From: Flavobacteriaceae bacterium
GTDB lineage: Bacteria > Bacteroidota > Bacteroidia > Flavobacteriales > Flavobacteriaceae
Direction: 5' to 3'
DNA length: 64,000 nt
Assembly (NCBI GenBank): GCA_021739635.1
Contig: JAIPBH010000016.1
Location: 1-64,000, forward strand
The notes under the pieces: generated by a model
What the model was told of the DNA's origin: nothing
The model's input: the letters and a program-made list of their open reading frames with translations, nothing else
Databases searched by the model: none
Shown: positions 1 through 9,263 of the stretch, piece by piece
Layout: every line of letters begins with the position of its first letter
How positions within the stretch are numbered: position 1 is the first letter of the stretch
Made by a program: the position numbers and the translations under genes

Positions 1-189
1 TTAGGGTTGATAGTTGCATTAGAATCATCACAATCATCAGTAGTTTGAGCCGCTAGCGCATAACCAGCACCAGGTGACAGACACTGCGTTACAGAGGTTG
101 TACTTCCAAAGAAGCCATCACTATCGGCATCCACACCAATATACCACACGGTATTAGGGTTAATAGTTGCATTAGAATCATCACAATCA
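1..189 (-). repeat. Direct repeat encoding Asp-rich metal-binding modules
   Basis: A 36-nt stretch at 1-36 recurs at 154-189 with one mismatch. The period is 153 nt, or 51 codons, so the reading frame is kept. Each copy encodes DCDDSNATINP, the end of a putative metal-binding module of the MopE-like type. This is an in-gene duplication inside the M14 peptidase, and further copies may lie to the left of the window. Confidence 0.75.
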
Positions 190-2543
190 GAATTATTAGC
201 AACATAACCAATAGGTTGATTTACAGCTTCTTGACTTACATTAGGGTTTCCAAATGTATCATTATCTGTATCAGCATACCAAGTGCTTAAATTACTAACC
301 ATATTTATAGTATAATCTTCTACTTCACCATATGTAAATGAACTACAAGACGGAGGTGTTCCTCCATTTCTAAGTGAGACTCTCATTCTTGTAGAACCAA
401 TTGAAGCTGTTAAAGGAATTGTAATATTTCCGGTTATAGGAGTAGTTAGTGATGCAGCACTAGTTACTATCTGTTCACCAAGATCACTAAAATCTCCGTC
501 TTTATTGTAATCAATCCATACATTGATTGCTGTAGTACGAGTACCTGAAATTATTTTGCCAATAGAAATGGTGTAAGTAGAACCAATTGTAACATTTGTA
601 CTTGACGATGTAAAATCAGAATAACCACCAGATCCATAACTAGTTGTATTATTAATTGTTCCAAATGAAACATTTCCTATATAGCCACGACTTGAATTTG
701 TGCTGTTTGAAGAACAATAAACAATAGCAGTTGTAGCAAAATTTGTAGAATTGGAGTAGGCCGAAGTAGAACTAGCACAAACACTTCTTACCTGAAATTC
801 ATAATTAGTAGAAACAGTTAAACCTGTTAAGTTATGAGGAGATGATGAAAGGCCTAAAACATCAATCCATGTTGAACTTCCAATTTCTCTGTACCTCAAA
901 TCAAAGGTGTTCCCAGAAGCAGAATTCCATGATATCGATGCTGAATTTGTTGTAATGCTTGATGCAGATAAGCCGTTTGGTAAGGCTGACGCTACAGGAG
1001 TTAATAAAACATCAGCTAATACTTTAGTTTCATAATCTGCAATTGTTTGATTTGTTAAAGTAAATGATTGGTAACAATCTGACTCATATATAATATCATA
1101 TGTTCCAGCTTTTATAGGTCTGTAGTAATCTCCATGAGAAATATCTGTAAAAGTATGAGAGCCATAATTATCGTGCCCAACAATTTTAACTGTCGCATTG
1201 ATAGGGTTTCCTGAAACAGCATCTTTCACAACACCTCTAAAACCATATGTTCCTTGAGTTAAGAAATCTAGAAGGGAATTTTTATTGAATAACCAATAAT
1301 TAACTAATTGACTTGCAGGTAAAATTTTAGTATCTGATAATTCTATTGTAATTTCTTTACATTGTTTATAGTAATTCATGTAATCTTGTCTTCCACCATA
1401 AACACGATACCATTCAGCTCCATGAGTTACGCCAGGACTAGGATATATATTACTATCATCATCTGCGGTCATATATGTCATGTCTCCTAATGTATTGCTA
1501 TCGTTTTGGGCATGTGTAGCGTATTCAACACCTGTAAATTCAAACCAATTTCCATCAGGATGGGTATATTGACTTACATAAGCATTATCAAAAGGATAAT
1601 TAACCAATTCTGTTCCTCCATGAAAGTTAGCAGAAATCACAAAATGTTCAGCATCGGCTAGTGCCATAAAAGCTAAAGTTTCTGTTTGGTAAGCATTACC
1701 ATCATAATGAGCTCCTGCTACATTATCAGGATAGTTTCTGTTTAAATCTATATTGTTATAGTTACCTCTTCTAGAACCAGTTACAGATGTGTTTCCTGGG
1801 CTTCCGTAGTATGTTCCATCTGGATTAGCACTTGGATTAATCCAAATTTCAGAGTTTTCAACTAAATTTTTTATTCTAGCATGATCAGAATGACCAGTAT
1901 CAGCATAAACAGTTAATATGTAATCTATTAAGCTTAACATCATTGGATAACCAGCAATTTCATCACCATGCATTGATGAAGTAAGCATTAATTTTGGCTC
2001 TTGTTCATCTGTATTAACATTATCAGAAATTTTTACAAAAAGCAACTCTTTCCCATCATTTTCAGTAGTATTTCCTAAACTAATTTTTTTAACCAATGCA
2101 GGGAATGAATTTTCAAAATCTTGCATTTGTTGTGCATATTGTGCATAGGTTGGATATGTTGAAACAGGAAATGATAGAGTATTTGCAGCAAATTTGTTTG
2201 TCTTGTTTGTATTCTTAGCAGTTACTTTGTTATCATAAATAAATGCTTCATCTACTTCATTTTCGCTTACAGGAATTTCAAAAGGAATATTTAATGATTC
2301 AAAATCTCTAAATTGTTTTTCATTAGCCCAAGCTAACACTTTATTAGTTTTAGGGTTGTAATTTACAATTGATAGATTTTTTGTAAAAGTCTCTATCTCT
2401 GCTTTATTTTTTACTTTAAATGTAAAAGTTAGTTCACCCTTGACAGATAAATATTTTTCAGCTTTTATTTTATTTGGGTTTTGTGAATAAATTTGGAATG
2501 CAAGTAAAAATAGCATACCAAATAGGAAGGTAATTTTTTTCAT
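1..2543 (-). CDS. Secreted M14 zinc carboxypeptidase, multidomain, C-terminus beyond the left edge
   Basis: The gene starts at the ATG at 2543 and is still open at base 1. The first 20 residues form a signal peptide (MKKITF then a hydrophobic core ending FQIYSQ). A metallocarboxypeptidase M14 domain follows: zinc ligands H192 and E195 in the MHGDE motif, substrate-binding DLNRNYP near 266-272, third zinc ligand H308 in NFHGG, and catalytic Glu in ITIELSD near residue 395. After it come a carboxypeptidase-regulatory-like beta sandwich (GFRGVVKDAVSGNPI), a fibronectin type III domain, a GEVED domain (GEVEDYT) and at least two Asp-rich calcium-type modules (WYADTDNDTFG, DCDDSNATINP). The family removes C-terminal residues from peptides; this one is probably secreted or on the surface, and a C-terminal type 9 secretion signal may lie outside the window. 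The promoter region is 2544-2862. Confidence 0.88.
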   Translation of the reverse strand, partial: MKKITFLFGMLFLLAFQIYSQNPNKIKAEKYLSVKGELTFTFKVKNKAEIETFTKNLSIVNYNPKTNKVLAWANEKQFRDFESLNIPFEIPVSENEVDEAFIYDNKVTAKNTNKTNKFAANTLSFPVSTYPTYAQYAQQMQDFENSFPALVKKISLGNTTENDGKELLFVKISDNVNTDEQEPKLMLTSSMHGDEIAGYPMMLSLIDYILTVYADTGHSDHARIKNLVENSEIWINPSANPDGTYYGSPGNTSVTGSRRGNYNNIDLNRNYPDNVAGAHYDGNAYQTETLAFMALADAEHFVISANFHGGTELVNYPFDNAYVSQYTHPDGNWFEFTGVEYATHAQNDSNTLGDMTYMTADDDSNIYPSPGVTHGAEWYRVYGGRQDYMNYYKQCKEITIELSDTKILPASQLVNYWLFNKNSLLDFLTQGTYGFRGVVKDAVSGNPINATVKIVGHDNYGSHTFTDISHGDYYRPIKAGTYDIIYESDCYQSFTLTNQTIADYETKVLADVLLTPVASALPNGLSASSITTNSASISWNSASGNTFDLRYREIGSSTWIDVLGLSSSPHNLTGLTVSTNYEFQVRSVCASSTSAYSNSTNFATTAIVYCSSNSTNSSRGYIGNVSFGTINNTTSYGSGGYSDFTSSSTNVTIGSTYTISIGKIISGTRTTAINVWIDYNKDGDFSDLGEQIVTSAASLTTPITGNITIPLTASIGSTRMRVSLRNGGTPPSCSSFTYGEVEDYTINMVSNLSTWYADTDNDTFGNPNVSQEAVNQPIGYVANNSDCDDSNATINPNTVWYIGVDADSDGFFGSTTSVTQCLSPGAGYALAAQTTDDCDDSNATINP

Positions 2544-2862
2544 GGAAGGATTATTTTAAGCAATTTACACTGCGAATATAAAAATATTTTCATAAAACAT
2601 CCATGAAAAGCAAAAAAAATCGTTGAAATGTATATTATTTTTTATACAAAATAATTAATATGTTGATTTTCAATAATTTAATATTGTGTTAAATTTTAAT
2701 AATTTTTTTTGAAATCATTGAATATTGTAGCTTTTAAATAAACACTAAACAAAATTGTAATACATTTAATTTATAATTTATTTTAATGGCGTTTAATTTA
2801 GGTTTGTCTATTTTTATCAAAAAAAATGTTAAATCAATATTTGTTTTTTTAAGTTTATAGAT
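2544..2862. promoter_or_regulatory. Divergent intergenic region with a Bacteroidota -7 element for the GH32 gene
   Basis: This 319-bp gap separates the divergent M14 peptidase and GH32 genes and is very A+T-rich. TAGGTTTG at 2799-2806 matches the Bacteroidota -7 consensus TAnnTTTG and lies 57 bp before the GH32 start. I see no clear -33 TTTG partner, no RNA gene and no strong palindrome. Confidence 0.4.
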
Positions 2863-4401
2863 ATGAAAAATTTATTGTATGTATTAATAGTTATCTGTGT
2901 TTTTGCTTGTAAAAATGAATCAAAACCTAAAGAAATTATTCTTCAAACTGGATTGGACGTTAAGTCAACTGACATTGAAAAATATCGTCCACAGTTTCAC
3001 TTTACACCTAAAGAAAAGTGGATGAATGACCCTAATGGGCTGGTTTATCACAATGGTTATTATCATTTATTTTATCAATATTATCCCGATAGTACTGTTT
3101 GGGGACCTATGCATTGGGGTCATGCCAAGAGTAAAGACCTATTACATTGGGTTCATAGGCCAGTTGCTTTATATCCTGATAGTCTTGGTTATATATTTTC
3201 TGGAAGTGCCGTAATCGATAAAAATAATACAACAGGTTTTGGTAAAGATGCTATGATAGCAATTTATACATATCATGACCCAATAAAAGAAAAAGAAGGC
3301 AACATATTATTTCAAACGCAAGGTATAGCCTATAGTAATGATGAAGGAGAAACGTGGAAGAAATATGAACATAATCCAGTAATTCAAAACCCTGGAATAA
3401 AAGATTTTCGTGATCCAAAAATGTTTTGGAATGATGAAAAATCTATTTGGCAAATGGTTTTAGTCGCTAAAGACCATGTTGAGTTTTATGAATCACCAAA
3501 TATTAAAAACTGGAAAAAAATAAGTGAGTTTAGATTTGAAGATAATCCACCATTAGGAGTTTGGGAATGTCCAGATTTATTTAAATTAAAAGTTGAAGGA
3601 ACACATGATGAAAAATGGGTACTCATAATAAGCCATGGTGATGGTGCTCCAAATAGCGGCTCTGGAACACGGTATTTTGTTGGAGATTATGATGGAACAA
3701 CATTTACTACTACTCAAAAATCAAGTCAATGGATTGATTATGGAACAGATAATTACGCAGGTATTACATTTAATAATGAACCCAATGACAAACGCATATT
3801 TATAGGTTGGATGAGTAATTGGAATTACGCTACAACAACACCTACTGAAAAATGGAGAAGTGCCATGACTTTGCCAAGAGAACTTTCATTGATAAAAGAA
3901 GATGAAAGTTATTATTTAAAAAGTAATGTAATTAGTGGCTTTGATAACTTAAAAAGCACTATTTCTAAAAGTACAATAACAGGCAATTTCCCTTATAACT
4001 TTAGTTATCATAATTTACAAGAAAGCATGATGTCATTTACTACTGAAGTACAAGAAGAAATTCATATTACGTTCTCAAATAGTAAAAACGAATCTTTTAA
4101 TATTAGTTATAACAAAAGCGAAGGCTTAATAAAATTAGACAGAAGTCGTTCTGGTTTAGTTGATTTTAATGAAAAATATGTATTAAGCTCAAATCAAACC
4201 ATGACAATTGGAAAATTAGATACATTGTCTTTCAAAATAGTTTTAGATGCATCTTCTATTGAAATTTTTATAAACAATGGTAAATTTGTAATGACCAATC
4301 AAATATTTCCAACAGAAAATTTTACTCAATTTGAAATATCTCCAAAGGAAACTGTAAAAGTTAGTAATTTTGAAATTCAATCTATAAATAGAAGTATTTA
4401 A
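2863..4401 (+). CDS. GH32 fructan hydrolase (levanase/inulinase/invertase family), lipoprotein
   Basis: This 512-aa protein is predicted to hydrolyse beta-fructosides such as levan, inulin or sucrose. The N-terminus is a lipoprotein signal with lipobox VFAC and Cys16, so the enzyme is probably tethered to the outer membrane or facing the periplasm. The five-bladed propeller carries the family triad: nucleophile D56 in WMNDPNG, transition-state Asp D184 in FRDPK, and acid/base E235 in WECPDLF. A C-terminal beta-sandwich fills about residues 350-512. The fructokinase gene begins 19 bp downstream, which supports a role in fructose release and use. No SusC/SusD pair is present in the window, so its import partner is unknown. 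Exo versus endo specificity cannot be told from sequence. Confidence 0.92.
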   Translation: MKNLLYVLIVICVFACKNESKPKEIILQTGLDVKSTDIEKYRPQFHFTPKEKWMNDPNGLVYHNGYYHLFYQYYPDSTVWGPMHWGHAKSKDLLHWVHRPVALYPDSLGYIFSGSAVIDKNNTTGFGKDAMIAIYTYHDPIKEKEGNILFQTQGIAYSNDEGETWKKYEHNPVIQNPGIKDFRDPKMFWNDEKSIWQMVLVAKDHVEFYESPNIKNWKKISEFRFEDNPPLGVWECPDLFKLKVEGTHDEKWVLIISHGDGAPNSGSGTRYFVGDYDGTTFTTTQKSSQWIDYGTDNYAGITFNNEPNDKRIFIGWMSNWNYATTTPTEKWRSAMTLPRELSLIKEDESYYLKSNVISGFDNLKSTISKSTITGNFPYNFSYHNLQESMMSFTTEVQEEIHITFSNSKNESFNISYNKSEGLIKLDRSRSGLVDFNEKYVLSSNQTMTIGKLDTLSFKIVLDASSIEIFINNGKFVMTNQIFPTENFTQFEISPKETVKVSNFEIQSINRSI

Positions 4402-4420
4402 TAATTTGTAAAAAATATAT

Positions 4421-5305
4421 ATGTCTAAAATAACTTGTTTTGGAGAAGTTTTGTGGGATGTGTTTCCAACTCATGAAAAAATTGGAGGCGCACCGTTAAA
4501 TGTAGCATTACGATTAAATTCACTTAATCATGAGGTTTTCATGATTAGCGCCATAGGTAAAGATAAACACGGAAAATTACTTTTAGATTATATCGCTGAA
4601 AACGGAGTAAAAACTGAATTCATTCAAGTGCATAATCATTTAGAAACCGGTAAAGTTCAAGTAACTTTAAATGAAAAAGGCTCAGCAACTTACGAGATTA
4701 CGTTTCCACGTGCTTGGGATTCAATTGTTATGAATGACGAACTGAAAACCCTTGTAGCTAATTCTGACGCTTTTGTTTTTGGAAGCTTAGTTGCTAGAGA
4801 TGAGATTTCAAAAAAAACCTTGTTTGAGCTTATTGAAGTCTCATCATATAATATTTTTGATTTGAATTTAAGAGCGCCATATTATACCAAAGAGCTTTTA
4901 ATACATTTGATGAATAAAGCAAATTTTATAAAATTTAATGATGATGAATTGTATGAGGTAAGCGCTTTTTTAGGTTCAAAATACTTATCATTGGAACAAA
5001 ATATTCATTTTATTTCAGAAAAAACAGGAACAAAACATATTTGCGTTACTAAAGGCCATCACGGAGCCGTATTATTATATAACGACCAATTTTATTATAA
5101 TAGTGGATATCTTATTAAAGTAAAAGATACCGTTGGAGCAGGAGATTCATTTTTAGGATCACTAATAAGTCAATTATTAAATAATGTTCATCCACAACAA
5201 GCCATAAATTTTGCTTGTGCTGTTGGAGCTTTAGTTGCACAAAGTGAAGGAGCTAATCCAAAAATTTCTATATCTGAAATTGAAAAGTTTATAAATCCTT
5301 ATTAA
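4421..5305 (+). CDS. PfkB-family carbohydrate kinase, probable fructokinase
   Basis: This 294-aa cytoplasmic kinase has the ribokinase/PfkB layout: an N-terminal GG-containing substrate motif (KIGGAPLNVALRL, residues 20-32) and the C-terminal ATP/anion-hole signature VGAGDSFLG with catalytic base D242. It starts 19 bp after the GH32 stop and is surely cotranscribed, so phosphorylation of the fructose released by that enzyme is the natural role. Other PfkB substrates (ribose, 2-keto-3-deoxygluconate) fit the context less well. A strong hairpin terminator follows immediately. Confidence 0.85.
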   Translation: MSKITCFGEVLWDVFPTHEKIGGAPLNVALRLNSLNHEVFMISAIGKDKHGKLLLDYIAENGVKTEFIQVHNHLETGKVQVTLNEKGSATYEITFPRAWDSIVMNDELKTLVANSDAFVFGSLVARDEISKKTLFELIEVSSYNIFDLNLRAPYYTKELLIHLMNKANFIKFNDDELYEVSAFLGSKYLSLEQNIHFISEKTGTKHICVTKGHHGAVLLYNDQFYYNSGYLIKVKDTVGAGDSFLGSLISQLLNNVHPQQAINFACAVGALVAQSEGANPKISISEIEKFINPY

Positions 5306-5323
5306 AAGAATCTATAATATTAT

Positions 5324-5354
5324 AAAAAAGGACAAGTTATTTTTGTCCTTTTTT
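5324..5354. terminator. Bidirectional intrinsic terminator between fructokinase and the desaturase-family gene
   Basis: A 12-bp perfect stem (AAAAAAGGACAA at 5324-5335 with TTGTCCTTTTTT at 5343-5354) encloses a 7-nt loop, with A and T runs on either side. It serves the + strand fructokinase operon and the - strand gene, whose stop codon lies in the loop. Confidence 0.85.
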
Positions 5355-6212
5355 AAATCCGTAAAGGTTCTGATTAATAAAATCATGCGGAAATGTATCA
5401 TCTCCTTCAAAACCTAATTTTATAGTACCACTATCTTCAGGAATGTAATTTGTTTTAAAAATATAATCCCAAACACTTAAACTTATTCCGTAATTAATTC
5501 CATGTTTTCCTTTTGGTAAAGTATAAGCATGATGGTATAAATGCATTACCGGATTGTTAAAAATATACTTCAATGGGCCATAAGTAATTTTAATATTGGA
5601 ATGATTTAAATGACCAATGACAATGGTTATAAAATGTATAATATATGCCTGATTAGGTTCAAAACCACCTAGTATCATAACTCCAAATGTTTTTAGAGGT
5701 TTATAAAGAATGTTTTCCATCCAATGATATCTTAAGTGAGCAGCAAATCCCATTTCTTTAACACTATGGTGCACTTTATGAAAATTCCATAAAAATGGAT
5801 ATGTATGCAATAAAACATGCGTAAACCACTGTACAAAATCAAGAATAATAAAAAATACGAGTAGTTGTAGCCACATTGCCCATTCTGAAATATTTAATAT
5901 GGCTAAGCTTTTGGTTGTTATATTAATATCATTAAAAAACAATCCTATTACCTTGTAAAATCCACTAATAACAATAGAAAATACAAAAAAATTAAAGAAC
6001 ATATAAAAAGCATCCAACCAAAAATCTTTTCTTATAATAGATTGGTTTTTTCTCCAAGGAAAAGCAATTTCTAAAAGCCAAACAATTACAGAAATTACAA
6101 TAAGTCCCCAAAAATAATTAGTATACCAAGGCACTTCAAAGAGTATTGATTTCCATGTCCAATCAACAGTTCCATTAAAAGCAGTTATAAACGTGTTAAT
6201 ATATTTTTCCAA
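5337..6212 (-). CDS. Sterol desaturase / fatty acid hydroxylase family membrane protein
   Basis: This 291-aa integral membrane protein belongs to the di-iron fatty-acid-hydroxylase superfamily. Four or five hydrophobic segments are visible. The histidine-box ligands are present: HVLLH, HKVHH, and HLYHHAYTLPKGKHG near the C-terminus. The family hydroxylates or desaturates lipids or carotenoids in the inner membrane using oxygen; the substrate cannot be named. It is convergent with the fructokinase and shares its terminator. It is divergent from moeA, but the operator upstream of moeA does not sit at the spacing needed to drive this gene. Confidence 0.85.
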   Translation of the reverse strand: MEKYINTFITAFNGTVDWTWKSILFEVPWYTNYFWGLIVISVIVWLLEIAFPWRKNQSIIRKDFWLDAFYMFFNFFVFSIVISGFYKVIGLFFNDINITTKSLAILNISEWAMWLQLLVFFIILDFVQWFTHVLLHTYPFLWNFHKVHHSVKEMGFAAHLRYHWMENILYKPLKTFGVMILGGFEPNQAYIIHFITIVIGHLNHSNIKITYGPLKYIFNNPVMHLYHHAYTLPKGKHGINYGISLSVWDYIFKTNYIPEDSGTIKLGFEGDDTFPHDFINQNLYGFKKGQK

Positions 6213-6338
6213 TTCTAATCTAGTTTATGCAATATCTTTTTCCATTAAATAATGTAATAAAGGTAAAATATTTTCTAGGAGATTTAAAGTTAAAGTTTCT
6301 AATGGTTAAGAATTATTTTTTACCAAAATTTTTATCAA

Positions 6339-6383
6339 ATGATAAAAGTCATAATTAAGTAACAAACTATTTCGTTATATTTG
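6339..6383 (+). promoter_or_regulatory. Crp/Fnr-type operator and -7 element of the Moco operon
   Basis: The operator ATGATAAAAGTCAT lies at 6339-6352. The -7 element TATATTTG (consensus TAnnTTTG) lies at 6376-6383, 30.5 bp from operator centre to first T. The operator is the exact reverse complement of the one before the psrA-like gene. Its position near -41 implies class II activation. Confidence 0.72.
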
Positions 6384-6406
6384 TTTTGACATAACGATAT
6401 ATAGCA

Positions 6407-7585
6407 ATGATTAGTATTGAAGATGCTTTACAAGCAGTTAAATTAAACAGTGAAGAAATCTCTAATGGAGTCACTGTTTCAATTGAAAAAGCTAATAATT
6501 CAACTTTGTTTAAAGATGTGTATTCACCTATAAACATGCCACCATTTAGGCAATCCGCTATGGATGGTTACGCGTTAAATTTACATGATGATTTCACATA
6601 TTCACTCATTGGAGAAGTTAAAGCAGGTGACAGCCATCAACCAAAATTAAACCAAGGTGAAGCTGTTAGAATTTTTACAGGAGCTGCCGTTCCAGATTCA
6701 GCAAATGCCGTTATTATGCAAGAAAAAGTCGTGGTTAACGGAAATGAAATAACGATTGTAAGTAAACCTTCAATAGAATACAATATTCGTCAAATAGGAG
6801 AACAAGTTAAAAAAGGTGCATTAGCTTTAAAAAAAGGCACAAAATTAACGCCTGCAGCCATAGGTTATTTATGCTCGTTAGGAATAAGCGAAGTTTCAGT
6901 TTATAAAAAACCTTCCATTGCCCTTATTACCACTGGCAATGAACTCATTGAAGCAGGAGAACCTTTAACCTATGGTAAAATATATGAAAGTAATTCTAAA
7001 ATGCTTCAAACGGCATTATTAAGTCTTGCATTTGATAGCGTTTCTGTTCATAAAATTAAGGATGATTATGATGACACCTATTCCAAATTGAATGAAGTGA
7101 TTGCTAAAAATGATTTAGTAATTATTAGCGGAGGAATTTCTGTGGGCGATTACGATTTTGTAGGCAAAGCATTAAACGAATTAAACGTTGAAGAAATTTT
7201 TTATAAAGTAAATCAAAAACCCGGAAAGCCTTTGTTCTTCGGAAAAAAAGATAACACACTGTTGTTTGCTCTTCCAGGAAATCCGGCTGCTGCTTTAACC
7301 TGCTTTTATATGTACGTTTTTGTGGCTTTGCAAAAACTGTCTGGATTTGAAGGTAAAGGTTTGGTTAAAATATTCGCTAAATCTACTTTAAATTATGTGA
7401 AAATTGGAGACAGACCATTGCTTTTAAAAGCATATTATGATGAAGGTAAAGTCACAATTTTAGAAGGTCAAAGTTCGGCCATGTTGCAAACCTATGCCAT
7501 ATCAAATGCTTTAGTTAAAATGTCTGGAGAAAATGAAAAGTTTTGTACAGATGATATTATTGAAGTCATGTTGCTTCCTGTTTAA
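6407..7585 (+). CDS. moeA: Molybdopterin molybdenumtransferase MoeA
   Basis: MoeA inserts molybdate into adenylylated molybdopterin in the cytoplasm. The 392-aa length is typical. Visible signatures are the PPFRQSAMDGYA motif near residues 45-56, the FTGAAVPDSANAVIMQE stretch, the MogA-like TTGNELIEAG and SGGISVGDYD segments, and QKPGKPLFFG followed by LPGNPAAAL. It is the first gene of a nine-gene Moco operon and has a recognisable Crp-type operator and -7 box upstream. The next gene starts 10 bp after its stop. It uses MPT-AMP made by the MoaB/MogA half of the fusion at 11021. Confidence 0.95.
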   Translation: MISIEDALQAVKLNSEEISNGVTVSIEKANNSTLFKDVYSPINMPPFRQSAMDGYALNLHDDFTYSLIGEVKAGDSHQPKLNQGEAVRIFTGAAVPDSANAVIMQEKVVVNGNEITIVSKPSIEYNIRQIGEQVKKGALALKKGTKLTPAAIGYLCSLGISEVSVYKKPSIALITTGNELIEAGEPLTYGKIYESNSKMLQTALLSLAFDSVSVHKIKDDYDDTYSKLNEVIAKNDLVIISGGISVGDYDFVGKALNELNVEEIFYKVNQKPGKPLFFGKKDNTLLFALPGNPAAALTCFYMYVFVALQKLSGFEGKGLVKIFAKSTLNYVKIGDRPLLLKAYYDEGKVTILEGQSSAMLQTYAISNALVKMSGENEKFCTDDIIEVMLLPV

Positions 7586-7595
7586 AAATTGTGCG

Positions 7596-7934
7596 ATGAA
7601 CTGTAAAATAAAAAGCAGAATTTGGATTGAACTTGACGGAGAAGAATTTCTGGGCGAAGGAAAAATCCAATTATTAAAAGCCATTGAAGAAACGGGTTCA
7701 TTATCAAAAGCTGCAAAATCTACACATATTTCCTATAAAAAAGCTTGGCATTTAATAGATGCCGTTAATAAAATATCTAAAAAACCCGTAACCATCAACA
7801 GTATTGGCGGCAAAGGTGGTGGCGGCACAGCGTTAACACCTTATGGTAAGTCTTTAATAACTGCCTTTGATGATATGAATAAAAATTGTTGGGAGTTTTT
7901 AGATAAGCAACTAGAAAAAATCAAAAGTTTATAA
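7596..7934 (+). CDS. ModE N-terminal-like winged helix-turn-helix regulator
   Basis: This 112-aa protein is a stand-alone winged HTH domain like the N-terminal part of ModE. The segment from GEGKIQLLKAIEETGSLSKA through KKAWHLIDAVN and the glycine-rich KGGGGTALTPYG is typical. No MOP/TOBE molybdate-binding domain follows, so any molybdate sensing would need a partner. A longer reading frame starts at 7533, but it overlaps moeA by 53 bp and adds residues unlike the family. I therefore use the ATG at 7596, 10 bp after moeA. Its place in the operon suggests local control of Mo genes, which is an inference. Confidence 0.8.
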   Translation: MNCKIKSRIWIELDGEEFLGEGKIQLLKAIEETGSLSKAAKSTHISYKKAWHLIDAVNKISKKPVTINSIGGKGGGGTALTPYGKSLITAFDDMNKNCWEFLDKQLEKIKSL

Positions 7935-7935
7935 T

Positions 7936-8676
7936 ATGCTACAGTTAGATAATATTTACTTGTTTTTAATTATGCTGCCTATCATTTCCTTTCTATATTC
8001 TAGTGTGGGACATGGTGGTGCTAGTGGTTATTTAGCGATGATGGCATTATTCTCTTTTGCTCCAGAAACTATGAAACCAACAGCACTCTTATTGAATTTA
8101 TTTGTAGCTGGTATTTCGTTTTACTATTACTATAAAGAAGGATATTTCAATAAAAAATTATTCATTTCATTTGCTTTAACGTCAATTCCATTGGCTTTTT
8201 TAGGTGGAACTATTGAAATTGATGCCTCTATCTACAAAAAAATATTAGCTGTTTTATTGGTTTTTGCTATCCTGAAAATGTTGAATGTTTTTGGAAAAGA
8301 AAGCGATACTATAAAACAAGTAAAGCTTTGGCAAGGTTTAGTAGTTGGAGGAATTATTGGGTTTTTCTCGGGTTTAATAGGTATTGGTGGCGGTATTATA
8401 TTAACTCCAGTTATTTTATTGTTGCATTGGGGTAAAATGAAAGAAGCCGCAGCAGTATCAGCCTTATTTATTTGGGTTAATTCTGCATCTGGTTTAATAG
8501 GGCAATTAAGCACAGGGATTAGTTTAAATATGGATTCCTTTATTTTAGTTGCAATAGCATTAATAGGAGGTATTTTTGGTGGTTACTTTGGAAGTAAAAA
8601 AATTAACAATCAAAATCTACGCTATATACTTGCTTTTGTATTGGTTATAGCATGTGTTAAATTATTTTTTACCTAA
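7936..8676 (+). CDS. TSUP family (TauE/SafE) membrane permease
   Basis: A 246-aa inner-membrane protein with about seven or eight hydrophobic segments and the two half-repeats of the TSUP family. One half begins with SSVGHGGASGYLAMMALF and the other has GFFSGLIGIGGGIILTPV. The family moves sulfur-containing anions such as sulfite, sulfoacetate or thiosulfate. It starts 1 bp after the HTH gene and ends 2 bp before mobA, so it is firmly inside the Moco operon. A role in exporting sulfite made by the neighbouring sulfur molybdoenzyme, or in anion uptake for Moco synthesis, would fit; neither can be proven here. Confidence 0.88.
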   Translation: MLQLDNIYLFLIMLPIISFLYSSVGHGGASGYLAMMALFSFAPETMKPTALLLNLFVAGISFYYYYKEGYFNKKLFISFALTSIPLAFLGGTIEIDASIYKKILAVLLVFAILKMLNVFGKESDTIKQVKLWQGLVVGGIIGFFSGLIGIGGGIILTPVILLLHWGKMKEAAAVSALFIWVNSASGLIGQLSTGISLNMDSFILVAIALIGGIFGGYFGSKKINNQNLRYILAFVLVIACVKLFFT

Positions 8677-8678
8677 AT

Positions 8679-9263
8679 ATGATAAAAAAAGAAGATATTA
8701 CGGGTATTATTTTAGCTGGAGGAAAAAGTTCTCGCATGGGAACAGATAAAGGTTTTTTAAAGCTAAATGGAACGTTATTTATTGAGTATAGTATTTCTGC
8801 TTTACAACCTTTAGTTTCTCAAATAATGATTGTTTCAAATAATGTTGATTATGATGTTTTTGGACTAAAACGTGTTGAAGATGTAATTAAAAATGCTGGC
8901 CCTTTAGCAGGAATCTATTCAGGATTACATCAATCAAAAACAGCCTATAATTTAGTTTTGAGTTGTGATATCCCTTTAATAAAAATAGAGATTTTAGAAC
9001 AATTGATTGAAGCTCAAGATGGCAATTCAGATGTTATTCAAATAGTAAGTCGTGGTAAATTTATGCCATTGATAGCTTTGTATAAAAAAAATTGTGAAAC
9101 AACATTCTATCAACTTTTACAAAATGATGAACGCCGATTGCAAGTGGCTATCAATCAATGTAAAGTGAAAAACATAGTCTTAAGTTCTAAATTAGACACT
9201 TTTACAGAAAATATTAATACACCCGAAGAATTAGAACAAATAGTAAATGAAAGTAACAATTAA
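8679..9263 (+). CDS. mobA: Molybdenum cofactor guanylyltransferase MobA
   Basis: MobA transfers GMP to Mo-molybdopterin to make MGD, the cofactor form used by DMSO-reductase-family enzymes. The 194-aa protein has the nucleotide-binding signature LAGGKSSRMGTDKGFL near residues 12-27, followed by RVEDVIKNAGPLAGIYSGL and the metal-site SCDIPL. It matters for interpretation because bis-MGD is exactly what the PsrA/PhsA-like enzyme at 15014 needs. The moaD start codon lies inside its 3' end (17-bp overlap), which indicates coupled translation. Confidence 0.93.
   Translation: MIKKEDITGIILAGGKSSRMGTDKGFLKLNGTLFIEYSISALQPLVSQIMIVSNNVDYDVFGLKRVEDVIKNAGPLAGIYSGLHQSKTAYNLVLSCDIPLIKIEILEQLIEAQDGNSDVIQIVSRGKFMPLIALYKKNCETTFYQLLQNDERRLQVAINQCKVKNIVLSSKLDTFTENINTPEELEQIVNESNN

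Noticed and set aside
1-189. CRISPR-like spacing of the repeat at the left end
   Set aside because: Only two copies, in frame at 51 codons within a coding sequence; it is a protein-module repeat.
7533-7595. Upstream extension of the ModE-like HTH gene
   Set aside because: It overlaps the moeA coding region by 53 bp, adds 21 residues unlike the family, and an ATG at 7596 sits 10 bp after the moeA stop.
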